A DNA stretch of 64,000 nucleotides from Nitrosospira sp. NpAV (GCF_000832065.1 NZ_JXQM01000006.1:61783-125782); one strand, 5' to 3'; numbered from the stretch's first letter, positions 37,029 to 48,405 are shown. Numbers and translations are program-made. Notes: generated by a model from the sequence alone, not told the origin.

Positions 37029-38081
37029 TTGACAACGTTGACCTTTACTCGTCCGGATGATTGGCATCTTCACCTGCGTGACGGTGAGCAGATGCGAGCG
37101 GTGCTGCCGGACAGCGCGCGATGCTTCGGCCGTGCCATCGTCATGCCTAACCTCAAACCACCGGTAGTGACAACGGACATGGCGTTAGCGTACCGGGCGC
37201 GTATTCTCGCTGCTCTGCCTCGGGGCATGCGCTTCGAGCCGTTGATGACGCTATATCTGACCGACAACACCGCGCCGGCGGAAATCATCGAAGCCCGGGA
37301 AAGCGGGGCGATCCAGGCCGTAAAGTATTATCCTGCCGGCGCCACCACAAATTCCGCGGCGGGCGTTACCGATATTCGCAGGTGCTACGCCACACTTGAA
37401 ACAATGGAACAAACAGGCATGCCACTGCTGGTGCATGGTGAAGTGACCGATCCCGAAGTGGATGTGTTCGACAAGGAAAGAGTTTTTCTGGAACGAGTGC
37501 TGACCCCCGTTACGCAACGCTTCCCACGGTTACCGATCGTATTCGAGCACATCACCACGCGGGAGGCGGTGGAATTCGTCAGGAACGCCTCAAGCAATGT
37601 TGCCGCCACCATCACCGCCCATCACATGCTGCTCAATCGCAATGCCCTGTTCCAGGGGGGCATCCGGCCGCACCACTTTTGCCTTCCTGTACTGAAGCGC
37701 GAAGCGCATCGCCGCGCATTGATTGAAGCCGCCACCAGTGGTAATCCTAAATTTTTTCTCGGCACCGACAGCGCGCCGCACTCTCGATCCACCAAGGAAA
37801 CAGCTTGCGGCTGCGCCGGTATCTACACCGCTCATGCTGCCATTGAACTTTATGCGGAAGTCTTTGAGCAGGCAGGCGCGCTGGATAAACTCGAAGCCTT
37901 TGCCAGCTTTCATGGCGCAGATTTCTACCAACTGCCGCGCAACAAGCAAAGCATTACACTGAAAAAAGAAAACTGGAGCGTGCCGTCACACCTGGAATTC
38001 GCGGATGATGTGGTGGTTCCGCTACGGGCGGGAGAAAACCTGGCCTGGAAATTGATTGACGAGTCCTCTGGACTCGAATAA
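37029..38081 (+). CDS. pyrC: Dihydroorotase
   Basis: A 350-residue class II (E. coli-type) dihydroorotase, the third step of pyrimidine synthesis. The metal-binding HLHLRDG is near the start, the carboxylated Lys lies in [15 protein letters not shown], further ligands are in LVHGEVTD and FEHITT, and the catalytic Asp is in [10 protein letters not shown]. No ATG start exists. I chose the TTG at 37029 because the protein then begins (M)[18 protein letters not shown], as PyrC proteins usually do; a second TTG at 37017 would add four residues. Neither has a good ribosome-binding site. It lies 57 bp before recQ. Confidence 0.95.
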   Translation: MTTLTFTRPDDWHLHLRDGEQMRAVLPDSARCFGRAIVMPNLKPPVVTTDMALAYRARILAALPRGMRFEPLMTLYLTDNTAPAEIIEARESGAIQAVKYYPAGATTNSAAGVTDIRRCYATLETMEQTGMPLLVHGEVTDPEVDVFDKERVFLERVLTPVTQRFPRLPIVFEHITTREAVEFVRNASSNVAATITAHHMLLNRNALFQGGIRPHHFCLPVLKREAHRRALIEAATSGNPKFFLGTDSAPHSRSTKETACGCAGIYTAHAAIELYAEVFEQAGALDKLEAFASFHGADFYQLPRNKQSITLKKENWSVPSHLEFADDVVVPLRAGENLAWKLIDESSGLE

Positions 38082-38138
38082 GGAAAGTGCAGGTTTCCCA
38101 TATCTTCGTTTGGATCGCATGACGATTTCTCAAGTTCT

Positions 38139-39950
38139 TTGAGTATGATGCGCGCCCTCGCAGTTCTCAAGGATATCTTTGGCTACCCTGCTTTTCGCGG
38201 GCGGCAGGCCGAAGTGATCGCGCATATTGCCGGAGGCAGGGACTGCCTGGTGCTGATGCCGACGGGTGGTGGCAAATCATTGTGTTACCAGATTCCGGCG
38301 TTATTACGCGACGGTGTTGCGGTGGTGGTCTCTCCGCTGATCGCACTCATGCAGAATCAGGTCGCGGCATTGCATGAAGCCGGGGTGCGTGCGGCATTTC
38401 TCAACTCTTCCTTGTCACAGGCGGAAACCGCAGCAGTCGAACGCGGCATGCTGGCCGGGACCTATGATCTGGTGTATGTGGCACCCGAGAGATTGTTGAC
38501 ACCGCGCTTTCTCGGTCTTCTGGCGCGCACGCCGCTCTCGCTGTTCGCCATCGATGAGGCGCATTGTGTGTCGCAATGGGGACACGACTTCCGTCCGGAA
38601 TACATTCAGCTTTCGGTTCTGCATGAGCGATTTCCCAACGTGCCGCGTATCGCCCTCACGGCGACAGCGGATAGCGTGACACGCAGGGAAATCATCGAGC
38701 GCCTTGGCCTCGAAGGCGCGCGGATTTTCATTTCCAGTTTCGATCGTCCCAATATTCGTTACCAGATTGTGGACAAGGTGAACGGCAAGGCGCAGTTGCT
38801 TGCTTTTATCCATGCTGAACATGACGGCGACGCCGGCATTGTTTATTGTCTGTCGCGTAAGAAAGTCGAAGAAACGACGGCATGGTTGGCTGAAAAAGGC
38901 ATACGCGCGCTTGCCTATCACGCCGGCATGAGCACGGAAGATCGCACCCGCAACCAGGAAAGATTCCTCCGCGAAGATGGCATCGTAATGGTCGCCACTA
39001 TTGCGTTCGGTATGGGCATAGACAAGCCGGACGTGCGCTTCGTCGCGCATCTCGACCTGCCCAAAAGTGTGGAGGGCTATTACCAGGAAACCGGCCGAGC
39101 TGGCCGCGATGGCCATGCAGCCAACGCATGGATGGCTTATGGTTTGGGTGACGTAGTACAGCAGCGGCGCATGATCGAAAGTTCCGAGGCGGATGCGCAG
39201 TTTAAACGGATAGCTTCAACCAAACTCGATGCGCTGCTGGCGCTGTGCGAGGCCACTACTTGCCGCCGCGTGCGCCTGCTTGAATATTTTGGCGAAGCCG
39301 CGGCTGGTATGGCTTGCGGTAACTGCGATGTCTGTCTCAATCCGCCACAAGTATGGGACGGCACGGTGGCGGCACAAAAGGCGTTGTCTTGTGCCTTCCG
39401 CACAGGTCAACGCTTTGGCGCCGGACATCTGATTGACGTGCTGCGCGGCAACGATACCGAGCGCATGAGGCAGTGGGGTCACGACAAGGTCAGTACCTTC
39501 GGTATCGGCAAGGAATTGGATGATAAGGCATGGCGCGCGGTATTTCGCCAATTGGCGGCACTCGGCTTGCTCGCAGCGGACAACGAGGGCCATGGTTCGC
39601 TGCGTCTCACCGCCGTCAGCCGCGCGGTACTGAACGGGAGTCAAACGGTATCTCTACGCCTGCAGCCGGAGCGCAAAAAGAATATAGCCAAAACCAAGGT
39701 CGTGCGTGAGGACAAATTTGCTACGCTCGATCCGGCGGCTCGCGCATTGTGGGCGCGCTTGCGCGCATGGCGCATCGATATGGCAAAGAAGCACGGCGTT
39801 CCCGCTTATGTCGTATTTTACGATGCAACGCTGGCGGAACTGGTGCATCTTCGTCCACAGACAGAAAACGAACTGAGTCAGGTACCCGGTATGGGTGCGC
39901 GCAAGCTGGAAAGTTATGGCGACGATCTGCTCGAGATTCTTCGCATATGA
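38139..39950 (+). CDS. recQ: ATP-dependent DNA helicase RecQ
   Basis: A 603-residue 3'-5' superfamily 2 helicase acting in recombination and fork repair. Walker A is [13 protein letters not shown], motif II is [19 protein letters not shown], and motif VI is [10 protein letters not shown]. The RQC zinc site is [12 protein letters not shown]...CGNCDVC, and a C-terminal HRDC domain (about 520-603) includes [23 protein letters not shown]. The start could be the ATG at 38139 or the close ATG codons at 38145/38148. Length matches E. coli RecQ (609). Confidence 0.97.
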   Translation: MSMMRALAVLKDIFGYPAFRGRQAEVIAHIAGGRDCLVLMPTGGGKSLCYQIPALLRDGVAVVVSPLIALMQNQVAALHEAGVRAAFLNSSLSQAETAAVERGMLAGTYDLVYVAPERLLTPRFLGLLARTPLSLFAIDEAHCVSQWGHDFRPEYIQLSVLHERFPNVPRIALTATADSVTRREIIERLGLEGARIFISSFDRPNIRYQIVDKVNGKAQLLAFIHAEHDGDAGIVYCLSRKKVEETTAWLAEKGIRALAYHAGMSTEDRTRNQERFLREDGIVMVATIAFGMGIDKPDVRFVAHLDLPKSVEGYYQETGRAGRDGHAANAWMAYGLGDVVQQRRMIESSEADAQFKRIASTKLDALLALCEATTCRRVRLLEYFGEAAAGMACGNCDVCLNPPQVWDGTVAAQKALSCAFRTGQRFGAGHLIDVLRGNDTERMRQWGHDKVSTFGIGKELDDKAWRAVFRQLAALGLLAADNEGHGSLRLTAVSRAVLNGSQTVSLRLQPERKKNIAKTKVVREDKFATLDPAARALWARLRAWRIDMAKKHGVPAYVVFYDATLAELVHLRPQTENELSQVPGMGARKLESYGDDLLEILRI

Positions 39951-40049
39951 TCGAAATGGGCAGGGGCCCACACCGTCTTGTTATTTACGTCTACGAATCC
40001 TGCCACGTTGACGGCAGGCGCTTCGCGAAGCACCTGCTCAGATTGAATA

Positions 40050-40418
40050 TTACCAGTGTCTCTTGGCGCGATTCCACTGGTAAAGCAACCGAGCAAAGAC
40101 GTTATACGCCAGATGGGTAAGCTGCTTGAGTACGGGTAATCGCAACAGGCTTGCAAGCCAGCGCTGGCTGGGCGTTTCTGACCATAGTCGCGTAAACGCG
40201 TCCGCCCCGATATTGAGCTCGCCATCGGCGTCTTTGACATACAACCGCTCCCGCACCTGCTCCAAGGAGGCGCCTACCTCCGACACGGCCTCTGGATGTG
40301 CATGCACATCGACCCACTCGATGTCCTTGATGCCGCACGCCTCCATGCGTTGGCGCTGATCCTTGATTCCCGCATTGCAAACCGGGCATGCGCTGTTGTA
40401 GTAAACCTTGCTGGACAT
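40050..40418 (-). CDS. DCC family thiol-disulfide oxidoreductase-like protein (DUF393)
   Basis: A 122-residue DUF393 protein. The N-terminus VYYNSACPVCNAGIKDQRQ has the family CPVC motif in a thioredoxin-like first strand-helix unit, and the C-terminal half (RLPVLKQLTHLAYNVFARLLY) is the usual amphipathic region. Family members are predicted thiol redox proteins with no agreed substrate. It stands alone on the minus strand, converging with recQ, and upstream of it is a lipoprotein gene in the same direction. Confidence 0.88.
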   Translation of the reverse strand: MSSKVYYNSACPVCNAGIKDQRQRMEACGIKDIEWVDVHAHPEAVSEVGASLEQVRERLYVKDADGELNIGADAFTRLWSETPSQRWLASLLRLPVLKQLTHLAYNVFARLLYQWNRAKRHW

Positions 40419-40487
40419 GTTGCGGTTCTCGCATATTCAATTCAGATGGAATCATGAATAGTTTAAACGGCACGCCCTAGGCCGATA

Positions 40488-40829
40488 TTACTCACAGCGA
40501 TAGACAACCCCCAGGACTGTGGTGTTTGTGGTGCCTGTACTACCCCATGCGTTGGTATTATTTGAATCTTGTACCCAGACGAAGTTTCCTCCCATTTCGG
40601 CCGCCTGGTTGCGCAAGTCGTTTCTGGCTCCGATGAGCAGATTCTTATTGGACGTGTAGTCGCCTGTAATCCAATTACCCTGGGAGCCAACGACGTCGCC
40701 AAGCGGCTTGCAGTTACCGGAGGGTTTCACAGTCACAAGTTCAACGGATTTTCCTTCCGGCGTCACTGAAATCGCTGAACAGCCCACGAGAAGAAGCACC
40801 GACAACGCAGCAGTCATTTTCGCAACCAT
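40488..40829 (-). CDS. DUF4156 domain-containing lipoprotein
   Basis: A 113-residue small lipoprotein. It has a short signal peptide with lipobox LLVGC at about residues 13-17, then a mature part with GNCKPLGDVVGSQGNW, LLIGARNDLRNQAAEMGGNFV and a final GVVYRCE, which is the DUF4156 pattern with two conserved Cys. AGGAGA lies just before the ATG at 40829. Predicted outer-membrane or periplasmic lipoprotein of unknown role. Confidence 0.85.
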   Translation of the reverse strand: MVAKMTAALSVLLLVGCSAISVTPEGKSVELVTVKPSGNCKPLGDVVGSQGNWITGDYTSNKNLLIGARNDLRNQAAEMGGNFVWVQDSNNTNAWGSTGTTNTTVLGVVYRCE

Positions 40830-41031
40830 CTATTTTTCTCCTATGAAAACCTTGTATTCCGTAATGCTTCGTTTAAAAAATGGAGATTCTACGATTTCGA
40901 GCGCCGAAGTCAACCAATGCCAACCAGTTGTCATGGGACAGGCATACCTGAAGAACAGAAATGGATGGTGCGCTGGAACGACAGTGATATCCATGGCATG
41001 GCAAATGGGTTGAGTACCTTTGCTTTTCCGT

Positions 41032-41364
41032 TTACGCATGTCTTGGAGCAAACATGATAATAGCCATCCCTGCAAGGGCCACCAGAGAACCTGCCACGTC
41101 CCAAGCCGTGGGCCTCACGCCCTCGACAGACCAAAGCCAGAGCATCGCCACGAAGATATAGACGCCCCCATACGCGGCGTAGGTGCGGCCCGCGGCTGTG
41201 GGATGGAGAGTGAGCAGCCATGCAAACAATGCGAGACTTGCGGCGGCGGGTATGAGAAGCCACGCGCTCTGGCCCTGCTTGAGCCAGAGATAAGGCAAAT
41301 AGCAACCGACGATCTCGGCGACCGCGGTAGCCATGAAAAGAAAGAAGGTTTTCAACGCAAACAC
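41032..41364 (-). CDS. YnfA family membrane protein
   Basis: A 110-residue inner-membrane protein with four helices. Family segments are [39 protein letters not shown] and [13 protein letters not shown]. The open frame runs far upstream into the preceding gene, but homologous sequence begins only at FALKTFF. I place the start at the GTG at 41364, 8 bp after the upstream gene's stop; a TTG at 41355 is an alternative. YnfA proteins resemble small multidrug efflux proteins; their transport role is not settled. Confidence 0.88.
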   Translation of the reverse strand: MFALKTFFLFMATAVAEIVGCYLPYLWLKQGQSAWLLIPAAASLALFAWLLTLHPTAAGRTYAAYGGVYIFVAMLWLWSVEGVRPTAWDVAGSLVALAGMAIIMFAPRHA

Positions 41365-41372
41365 ATTTCCTG

Positions 41373-41684
41373 TCAGTTTTCCGCGTTGCTTATAACGCGA
41401 TACCTGCGTATATCGGGCTCTTTTGCGAGCAATGGCACAGCCTTTAAAAAAGCACCTTGCATATGAGGTGTTATAAAATGAGTATCGATAGCGGAATCGC
41501 TTTCCCATTCCTCCACGAAGGTAAAATCGCCGGAGTCAGCGTTATTTTGGAGAAGCTGATAGCTGATACAGCCACTTTCCTTGCGTGTGTCTCCAACCAG
41601 ACCCAGCAGGAGGGATTTCACTTCTTCGATCTTGTCAGGCCTTGCGGTTATCCTTGCCACGACTCGCACTGTTTTATTTGCCAT
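41373..41684 (-). CDS. Antibiotic biosynthesis monooxygenase (ABM) domain protein
   Basis: A 103-residue single-domain ferredoxin-fold protein (ABM family): [49 protein letters not shown] and a late [17 protein letters not shown]. Related small proteins oxidise quinols or degrade haem, but most are uncharacterised. It precedes the YnfA gene by 8 bp, and the two are probably one transcript. No associated biosynthetic cluster is visible, so a quinol monooxygenase or detoxifying role is more likely than antibiotic synthesis. Confidence 0.88.
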   Translation of the reverse strand: MANKTVRVVARITARPDKIEEVKSLLLGLVGDTRKESGCISYQLLQNNADSGDFTFVEEWESDSAIDTHFITPHMQGAFLKAVPLLAKEPDIRRYRVISNAEN

Positions 41685-41752
41685 GAATCACCATAAACGG
41701 GAACTGCAGACCTTCTGAAGTGCGGAAAACGCATAGCGCCAACTGACACAAT

Positions 41753-42394
41753 TTATTTCTCCGCAGCCGCTTTTTCGGCTGAGCGTAGCGCCACAGCCTT
41801 AAAGAGTTCTGGGATTGCAATGGTATTTGACATATTCACGACAAACACCGGAATCAGTCCCCCGGGATTCGTGAGCAACGTGTAGGTGAGCCGCGTGCGC
41901 CTGCCACCTTGGAGCGGTTCGATCAACCACGAACCTTCGTTCAGTTTGACGCGCACGACGCCCTCGATTTCTGGCTGGGCCTCGGGATTCGCAGTCCATT
42001 CGACTTTGAACACACCACCATTCATCGGAATGCCGCGCGTCATCCTGACCTTGAGGGGGTAGTCACGCTCGCTCACGAACGGCGGTGCAATGCGTGCGTA
42101 AGTGACAACCTCGCTATCACCCATGCGGCTGAGCACCCTTGATTCCTTCACGTAAGGCATGAAATCCGGATAGTGATCAAAGTCGGTGACGACGTTGAAA
42201 ACAACCTGCGGCGGAGCACTCACTTCCGCAGTTGCCACAATTCGACGGCCCGTCTCCACATCCTTCGTAAAGATGACAAGCTCGCCCGTGCGATAGGCTT
42301 CAGTCCAATCTGCCCCAGGGCTTTTCATGTCGAGTGCCTGGACGGATGACGCAGCAAAGACAATAACGATAACGGAAACAGCGAGGAAGCGCAT
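41753..42394 (-). CDS. Secreted START/SRPBCC domain protein
   Basis: A 213-residue protein with a 20-residue signal peptide (MRFLAVSVIVIVFAASSVQA) and a START-like lipid-binding fold. Typical segments are VVFNVVTDFDHYPDFMPYVKESRVL, VTYARIAPPFVSERDYPLKVRM, LNEGSWLIEPLQGGRRTRLTYTLLTNPGG and IPVFVVNMSNTIAIPELFKAV. It probably binds a lipid or other hydrophobic ligand in the periplasm. It lies alone between the ABM and methyltransferase genes, on the same strand as both. Confidence 0.87.
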   Translation of the reverse strand: MRFLAVSVIVIVFAASSVQALDMKSPGADWTEAYRTGELVIFTKDVETGRRIVATAEVSAPPQVVFNVVTDFDHYPDFMPYVKESRVLSRMGDSEVVTYARIAPPFVSERDYPLKVRMTRGIPMNGGVFKVEWTANPEAQPEIEGVVRVKLNEGSWLIEPLQGGRRTRLTYTLLTNPGGLIPVFVVNMSNTIAIPELFKAVALRSAEKAAAEK

Positions 42395-42476
42395 GGAACT
42401 TCCGATAAATATCTGATTGGTGATTCTGACGCCGGATTAAGAATTTAAGAATTCTACCTCTATTCCGCATTGCGGA

Positions 42477-43073
42477 TCAGAGTTTAACCAGGCGAATACG
42501 ACGAAACCATCCTCCCGCCAGCACCGGCACATCCTCTTCCACTTTCAATTCCGGAACATCCGCCAACACCTCTTCAAATACCACATCCAGCCGGGTAACA
42601 ATATGCTGCGACAGAAGATTCAATATCCGCCTGCCCCACGCGCTTTCACCCGGCTTAAGAAACTTGTCGAGTATCAGCACGCTACCGCCCGGTTTTAATA
42701 CACGTGCGGTTTCCCGCAAACAGGCAGTTGCATCGGGAACGATCGCGAGAATCAGATGTAGCACCACATGATCGAAGGTTCCGTCGGCAAATGGCAGTAA
42801 CATACTGTTGCCCTGAATCAGATTCAGGCGCAGGCTTCCGGTACGGGATTTTGCCCTGCGTAACATGGCGGCGGTAAGATCCAGGCCGACATAATGGTGG
42901 CACGGAGGAAGATAAGGCAGATCCAGTCCGGAACCGATGCCACTGATGAGGACGTTGAGATCGCCTTGTTGCGGCATCTGGCCGAGGCTTGCCGCGCGGA
43001 CTCCCGTGCCCGCCGTCGCGAGCAGCGCGTCGTAAAGCGGAGCGATCACCGTATAAGAATGGCGCAGGGACAT
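42477..43073 (-). CDS. Class I SAM-dependent methyltransferase
   Basis: A 198-residue UbiE/Methyltransf_11-type enzyme. Motif I is LNVLISGIGSGLDLPYL, followed by YVGLDLTAAMLRRAKSR, GNSMLLPFADGTFDHVVLHLIL and RVLKPGGSVLILDKFL. The substrate is not evident; similar small proteins methylate lipids or quinones. It begins 9 bp after the lgt stop on the same strand, so it is likely translated from the lgt transcript. Confidence 0.88.
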   Translation of the reverse strand: MSLRHSYTVIAPLYDALLATAGTGVRAASLGQMPQQGDLNVLISGIGSGLDLPYLPPCHHYVGLDLTAAMLRRAKSRTGSLRLNLIQGNSMLLPFADGTFDHVVLHLILAIVPDATACLRETARVLKPGGSVLILDKFLKPGESAWGRRILNLLSQHIVTRLDVVFEEVLADVPELKVEEDVPVLAGGWFRRIRLVKL

Positions 43074-43082
43074 GAGAGAACT

Positions 43083-43952
43083 TTACTTCAGGTTTCGTCC
43101 ACCCTTCTTTCGTTCCGGCTTATTTGGCTTGCCTGGCTTATCCGCCGGCTCCAGACCGGGCGGCATGCTTCGCTGCGCTCGGTAAGCCCAAACCAGCATA
43201 CCGGCACCTGCCGCAATCATCGGCAGCGACAACCATTGCCCCATGCTGATACCCAGCGTCAGCACACCCAGAAAGCCGTTATCCGGTTCACGATAAAACT
43301 CCGCAAACGAACGGAACACGCCATAGCCGATCAGGAACATGCCAGAGACCGCGGCCACCGGCCGCGGCTTGGCGGAATAAATCCACATCAATGCAAAGAA
43401 TGCCAGCCCCTCCAGCGCAAACTCATAGAGCTGGGAAGGATGGCGGGGGAGATCATCCACGTGGGGGAAAATCATGCCCCAGGCCACATCGGTGGGACGC
43501 CCCCATAATTCCGCATTGATGAAGTTACCGAGACGGCCCGCCCCCAACCCCAATGGTACCAGCGGCGCGATAAAATCGGTGACAGCCAGCCACGGCAGTT
43601 TATATTTTCGGGCCAGCAGCGCCATCGCGGTAATCACGCCAAGAAAACCGCCGTGAAACGACATTCCACCCTGCCACACTGCGAAGATTTCCAGCGGATG
43701 CGCCAGGAAGTGGGCGGGCTGATAAAATAGTACATACCCCAGGCGGCCGCCCAGTATGACTCCCAGGACACCGAAAAACAGCATATCGTCAAGCATGCTG
43801 GTGGTGAATGCCCCCTCAGGGTGGCGCTTGATGCGATAACGCCCCAGCAGTATGAATTGCGCGAATCCCAGGAGATACATGAGCCCGTACCACCGGACGG
43901 CAAGGGGCCCAAGGTAGATGGCGACAGGGTCGAACTGCGGGTGAATGAGCAT
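43083..43952 (-). CDS. lgt: Prolipoprotein diacylglyceryl transferase
   Basis: A 289-residue inner-membrane enzyme that moves diacylglycerol from phosphatidylglycerol to the lipobox Cys of prolipoproteins. Seven membrane helices are apparent. Family motifs are [13 protein letters not shown], the catalytic [11 protein letters not shown] with its essential His, and the Lgt signature [17 protein letters not shown]. The C-terminus carries an extra basic tail ([18 protein letters not shown]). Upstream, 252 bp separate it from the divergent ilvD gene. Confidence 0.97.
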   Translation of the reverse strand: MLIHPQFDPVAIYLGPLAVRWYGLMYLLGFAQFILLGRYRIKRHPEGAFTTSMLDDMLFFGVLGVILGGRLGYVLFYQPAHFLAHPLEIFAVWQGGMSFHGGFLGVITAMALLARKYKLPWLAVTDFIAPLVPLGLGAGRLGNFINAELWGRPTDVAWGMIFPHVDDLPRHPSQLYEFALEGLAFFALMWIYSAKPRPVAAVSGMFLIGYGVFRSFAEFYREPDNGFLGVLTLGISMGQWLSLPMIAAGAGMLVWAYRAQRSMPPGLEPADKPGKPNKPERKKGGRNLK

Positions 43953-44204
43953 AGGGTTCGGCTTTTTTGCGGTAAAATAATTGATTATACGTTAAGGAAT
44001 CCCTGAATAAGTTCCACGCGCGCCCAGAGAGATTCCCTCACGCCGTTCATTGCGGAGATGGATGCAGGGTGAGAAGAATCGAACAAAGACAACTTGCACT
44101 GATCTCGTCTTTCTTTTCTGATATCGCGCTTCAGGCTCGAAGCGCCGCTGTGTACCCCATGCTTTAAAGATTTCCCGGTTTTTCAACTTTCTCTAGGAGT
44201 TTTC

Positions 44205-45878
44205 ATGCCAGACAACACACGCAGCCAGGCCATTACCCAAGGCGCGCAGCGTTCCCCCAATCGTGCCATGCTGCGGGCGGTGGGTTTCAGTGACCAGGAT
44301 TTTGACAAACCCATCGTCGGCGTGGCCAATGGTTTTTCCACTATCACGCCCTGCAATAAAGGATTGAATGAGCTGGCCATAAGTGCCGAGGGCGCATTGA
44401 AGGAAGCAGGTGCAATGCCACAGATGTTTGGCACCATCACCATATCCGACGGTATCTCCATGGGTACGGAAGGCATGAAGTATTCGCTGGTGTCTCGTGA
44501 GGTCATTGCAGACTCGATTGAAACAGCAGTGCAAGGGGAAAGTATGGACGGTGTCATTGCGATCGGTGGCTGTGACAAGAACATGCCGGGTGCGATGATC
44601 GCGATGGCGCGAATGAATGTCCCGGCCATTTTTGTCTACGGCGGCACCATCAAACCAGGCCGCTACAAGGGAAGGGATCTGACCATTGTCAGCGCCTTCG
44701 AAGCGGTCGGTCAGTATACGGCGCACAAGATCGACGAGAAGGAATTACTTGAAGTGGAACGCCATTCCTGTCCGGGAGCCGGCTCCTGCGGTGGCATGTT
44801 TACCGCCAATACCATGTCGTCGGCATTTGAAGCGATAGGGATGAGCCTGCCTTACTCTTCCACCATGGCGGCGGAAGATGACGAGAAGCGTGTGAGCGCC
44901 GCCCGCTCCGCGGAGGTACTGGTTGATGCGATCAGAGCGCAGATCCGTCCGCGTGACATCATCACCCGAAAATCCATCGAGAATGCGATCGCCGTGATCA
45001 TGGCGGTCGGCGGTTCGACCAATGCGGTATTGCATTTCCTCGCCATCGCCCACGCGGCGGAGGTGGATCTCACTATCGATGATTTTGAGCGGATGCGCGG
45101 CAAAGTACCGGTGCTGTGTGATTTGAAGCCTTCAGGCCGCTACGTGGCTACCGATCTGCACAAGGCAGGAGGCATTCCCCAGGTAATGAAGATGCTGCTT
45201 GAACATGGTCTGTTGCATGGCGATTGCGTCACCATTAGCGGCCAGACTGTGGCGGAGGTGTTGCAGGACATTCCCACCACGCCGCGCGAGGATCAGGATG
45301 TAATCCGGCAATGGGAAAATCCCATGTATGCGCAGGGTCACCTCGCCATACTCAAAGGCAATCTCTCAAGCGAGGGTTGCGTCGCCAAGATTACGGGCGT
45401 GAAAACGCCTAAAATCACCGGCCCGGCACGCGTATTCGAGTCGGAAGAAACCTGCATGGCGGCGATACTTGCGCGTCAAATCCAGCCTGGCGACGTGGTT
45501 GTCATACGCTATGAGGGACCCAGGGGAGGGCCTGGCATGCGTGAAATGCTTTCGCCCACTTCCGCCCTCATTGGCGAAGGCCTTGGGGATTCGGTGGGAC
45601 TTATCACCGACGGACGCTTCTCGGGCGGCACTTACGGAATGGTGGTGGGCCACGTCGCACCCGAAGCGTTTGTGGGAGGAACTATCGCGCTGGTGCATGA
45701 AGGGGATTCCATCACCATAGATGCTGAACAGCGTCTGCTGCAACTTAATGTTTCAGATGAAGAGCTTGCGCGGCGCCGTGCCGAATGGAAGCAGCCGCAA
45801 CCCCGCTATATGCGGGGCGTGCTGGCAAAATATGCAAAATCGGTTTCCACGGCCAGCCGGGGAGCGGTAACGGATTAG
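44205..45878 (+). CDS. ilvD: Dihydroxy-acid dehydratase
   Basis: A 557-residue Fe-S dehydratase giving the 2-oxo acids for valine, isoleucine and leucine. Cluster-ligand segments are [19 protein letters not shown] and [21 protein letters not shown]; the C-terminal part has [15 protein letters not shown] and [22 protein letters not shown]. It is of the short IlvD class (about 560 residues) rather than the E. coli 616-residue class. TAGGAG precedes the ATG. It stands 48 bp before the DUF255 gene. Confidence 0.97.
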   Translation: MPDNTRSQAITQGAQRSPNRAMLRAVGFSDQDFDKPIVGVANGFSTITPCNKGLNELAISAEGALKEAGAMPQMFGTITISDGISMGTEGMKYSLVSREVIADSIETAVQGESMDGVIAIGGCDKNMPGAMIAMARMNVPAIFVYGGTIKPGRYKGRDLTIVSAFEAVGQYTAHKIDEKELLEVERHSCPGAGSCGGMFTANTMSSAFEAIGMSLPYSSTMAAEDDEKRVSAARSAEVLVDAIRAQIRPRDIITRKSIENAIAVIMAVGGSTNAVLHFLAIAHAAEVDLTIDDFERMRGKVPVLCDLKPSGRYVATDLHKAGGIPQVMKMLLEHGLLHGDCVTISGQTVAEVLQDIPTTPREDQDVIRQWENPMYAQGHLAILKGNLSSEGCVAKITGVKTPKITGPARVFESEETCMAAILARQIQPGDVVVIRYEGPRGGPGMREMLSPTSALIGEGLGDSVGLITDGRFSGGTYGMVVGHVAPEAFVGGTIALVHEGDSITIDAEQRLLQLNVSDEELARRRAEWKQPQPRYMRGVLAKYAKSVSTASRGAVTD

Positions 45879-45926
45879 TCTGCCTTGCCTCCGCATTTCT
45901 TGTGTGTTAACAGGCCCTAGAAACCC

Positions 45927-48017
45927 ATGAGCAACCATCTCTCCGGCGAAACCAGTCCATACCTGCTTCAGCACGCGGGAAACCCTGTGGACTGGTATCC
46001 CTGGGGAAGCGAGGCACTGACGCTGGCCCACACCGGAAATAAGCCGATACTGCTTTCCATTGGTTACTCGGCCTGTCACTGGTGCCACGTCATGGCCCAC
46101 GAATCCTTCGAAGATGCGGAAGTTGCCGCGACGATGAACCAGCACTTCGTGAATATCAAGGTGGATCGCGAAGAACGCCCTGACCTTGACCAGATTTATC
46201 AGACCGCGCTCTATATGTTAACCCAGCGTCGTGGCGGCTGGCCCCTGACGCTGTTTTTGACACCTGACCAGAAACCATTTTTTGGCGGCACGTACTTTCC
46301 TAAAGCGCCACGCCACGGTTTACCGGGTTTCCTCGATCTGTTGCCACGCGTTGCCGAAACTTACTATGCCCGCAGCGAAGAAATCGAGCGGCAGAGCGCC
46401 TCGTTGCTGCGATCATTTGCCAATATGCTGCCATCGGCAGGCCCGGCAATCCCGGCATTCTCGGAACAACCGCTTGATCAGGCACTGGCTGAGTTAAAGG
46501 ACCGATTCGACTCCGTAAATGGCGGTTTTGGCGATGTGCCGAAATTCCTTCATCCCACGGAACTGGAGTTCTGTTTGCGCCGCTACGTGGCTACAGGGAA
46601 TGCTGAGACTATGCAAATGGCAGTATACACCCTGAAAAAAATGGCGGAAGGTGGCATCTACGATCAACTGGGTGGGGGATTCTGCCGCTATAGCACGGAT
46701 CAGCACTGGAGTATTCCGCATTTCGAAAAAATGCTTTATGACAACGGGCCGTTGCTGCGGCTCTATACCGACGCATGGCTTGCCACGGAAGACCCGTTAT
46801 TCAAACGGGTTGTGGAGGAAACAGCGGAATGGGTGATGCGGGAAATGCAGCCATCTATGCGCATAGGCGCAGATATGCCAGGCGGGGGCGGTTATTACTC
46901 GACACTGGATGCCGATTCCGAGAATGAGGAGGGCAAGTTCTATGTATGGGATCGCGCCCAAATAGCGCAAATTCTGTCGCCCGAGGAACATGCCGTGGTT
47001 GCGCCCTATTATGGACTCCTGCGTGCCCCAAACTTCGAGCAGAAACACTGGAATCTGGAGATCACCCAGCCACTGGCGGAAGCTGCTGTGGCTGCCGGCA
47101 TCAAACATGAGGAAGCACAGAGAAAGCTTGCATCAGCGCGCAAAAAACTTCTTATTGAGCGCGAATTACGCGTGCGTCCAGGCCGCGATGAGAAAATTCT
47201 TACGAGCTGGAACGGGCTCATGATCAAGGGAATGGCGCGTGCTGGCCGGGTCTTCGAACGTGGCGATTGGGTTCAATCGGCGATCCTTGCGGTGGATTTT
47301 ATTCGTTCCACGCTATGGAGAGATAACCGCCTGTTGGCAACCTATAAGGATGGCAAGGCGCATCTTAACGCTTATCTCGACGATTATGCCTTCCTGCTGG
47401 ATGGTTTGCTGGAACTGATGCAGGCGGAGTTTCGCCAAGTCGATCTGGATTTTGCCATTGCACTGGCCGATGTGTTGTTGGAGCAATTCGAGGACAAGCA
47501 GGCAGGGGGATTCTTCTTTACCAGCCACGACCATGAAAGACTGATCCATCGCCCCAAGCCGGGTCTTGATAACGCCACGCCTTCGGGTAATGGCGTGGCC
47601 GCCTATGCGCTTCAACGGCTGGGACATCTGCTCGGGGAATTTCGCTATTTGCAGGCCGCCGAGCATACCCTGGAGTTGTTCTACTCCACCTTGTCCCGCT
47701 ATGCCAGTGCCTGCTGCAGTTTGCTGTTAACGCTCGAACAATCGCTCGCGCCCCCGCAAATTGTTATACTTCGTGGCCAGGCGCTTGCTTTGACGGAATG
47801 GAAAAAAGCATTGGGGTGCGGTTCTCCATATACCCTCGTATTTGCTGTACCATTGGAACTTCCCGGGCTGCCACCCGGTCTGAATAAACCGGCGGCAGGG
47901 GATAACGCCGTCAACGCCTGGGTTTGCCAAGGCGTTAAATGCCTACCGGAGATCTCCGACTTGCAGGAATTACTGCGCGTCTGCGAAATTCGAGGTAAGA
48001 TTGGTCCTCTTCTATAA
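45927..48017 (+). CDS. Thioredoxin-domain protein, DUF255/SPATA20 (YyaL) family
   Basis: A 696-residue protein with an N-terminal thioredoxin-like domain ([20 protein letters not shown] with a CHWC motif, and [21 protein letters not shown]) and a long (alpha/alpha)6-barrel resembling sugar epimerases/glycosidases, including [45 protein letters not shown] and [16 protein letters not shown]. The C-terminal 100 residues are typical (ITILRGQ-like [21 protein letters not shown]). Widely conserved but of uncertain function. The next gene, a cytochrome c, begins 21 bp downstream. Confidence 0.92.
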   Translation: MSNHLSGETSPYLLQHAGNPVDWYPWGSEALTLAHTGNKPILLSIGYSACHWCHVMAHESFEDAEVAATMNQHFVNIKVDREERPDLDQIYQTALYMLTQRRGGWPLTLFLTPDQKPFFGGTYFPKAPRHGLPGFLDLLPRVAETYYARSEEIERQSASLLRSFANMLPSAGPAIPAFSEQPLDQALAELKDRFDSVNGGFGDVPKFLHPTELEFCLRRYVATGNAETMQMAVYTLKKMAEGGIYDQLGGGFCRYSTDQHWSIPHFEKMLYDNGPLLRLYTDAWLATEDPLFKRVVEETAEWVMREMQPSMRIGADMPGGGGYYSTLDADSENEEGKFYVWDRAQIAQILSPEEHAVVAPYYGLLRAPNFEQKHWNLEITQPLAEAAVAAGIKHEEAQRKLASARKKLLIERELRVRPGRDEKILTSWNGLMIKGMARAGRVFERGDWVQSAILAVDFIRSTLWRDNRLLATYKDGKAHLNAYLDDYAFLLDGLLELMQAEFRQVDLDFAIALADVLLEQFEDKQAGGFFFTSHDHERLIHRPKPGLDNATPSGNGVAAYALQRLGHLLGEFRYLQAAEHTLELFYSTLSRYASACCSLLLTLEQSLAPPQIVILRGQALALTEWKKALGCGSPYTLVFAVPLELPGLPPGLNKPAAGDNAVNAWVCQGVKCLPEISDLQELLRVCEIRGKIGPLL

Positions 48018-48038
48018 TTAACGGATAAAGGAGTAAGC

Positions 48039-48350
48039 ATGAAAGCTGTCTGGATGGGAGTAGTTGCGGCATCAGCCCTGCTGATGGTAGGTACCGCGCA
48101 AGCGAATGCGGACCTGGCGAAAGCCAGCGGTTGCTTGAACTGTCACACAGTTGACAAAAAACTGGTTGGCCCCGCATTAAAGGATATCGCAGCCAAGTAT
48201 AAGGACGACGCCGGCGCCCAAGCCAAGCTGGAAGAGAAAGTGAAGAAGGGCAGCACGGGCGTATGGGGACCGATTGCGATGCCACCGAATTCCAATGTCA
48301 GTGACGCCAACATCAAAACCCTGGTGTCGTTTATTCTATCCCTCAAGTAA
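48039..48350 (+). CDS. Cytochrome c class I (c-552/c-551 type)
   Basis: A 103-residue monohaem cytochrome c with a signal peptide of about 22 residues (ending AQA) and an 81-residue mature part. The haem site is CLNCH, and the distal Met ligand lies in WGPIAMPPN, as in Nitrosomonas cytochrome c-552 and Pseudomonas c-551. It should be a soluble periplasmic electron carrier, in an ammonia oxidiser between the bc1 complex or tetrahaem cytochromes and terminal oxidases. AAAGGAGT precedes the ATG, and a strong terminator follows. Confidence 0.95.
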   Translation: MKAVWMGVVAASALLMVGTAQANADLAKASGCLNCHTVDKKLVGPALKDIAAKYKDDAGAQAKLEEKVKKGSTGVWGPIAMPPNSNVSDANIKTLVSFILSLK

Positions 48351-48366
48351 ACCGGATTTTGTTTAA

Positions 48367-48405
48367 TAAAAGAGCCGGCGCGTCAATGCGCCGGCTTTTT
48401 TATTT
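48367..48405 (+). terminator. Rho-independent terminator after cytochrome c gene
   Basis: AGCCGGCGC (48373-48381) and GCGCCGGCT (48388-48396) form a 9-bp GC-rich stem with a 6-nt loop, preceded by AAAAG and followed by a T-run (TTTTTATTT). It starts 17 bp after the cytochrome stop. Confidence 0.92.

Noticed and set aside
38415..39116. 233-codon minus-strand open frame
   Set aside because: Antisense to the helicase core of recQ.
43992..44186. Possible transposase remnant between lgt and ilvD
   Set aside because: The short translations on both strands looked vaguely IS-like, but I found no DDE motif, terminal repeats or recognisable homology.
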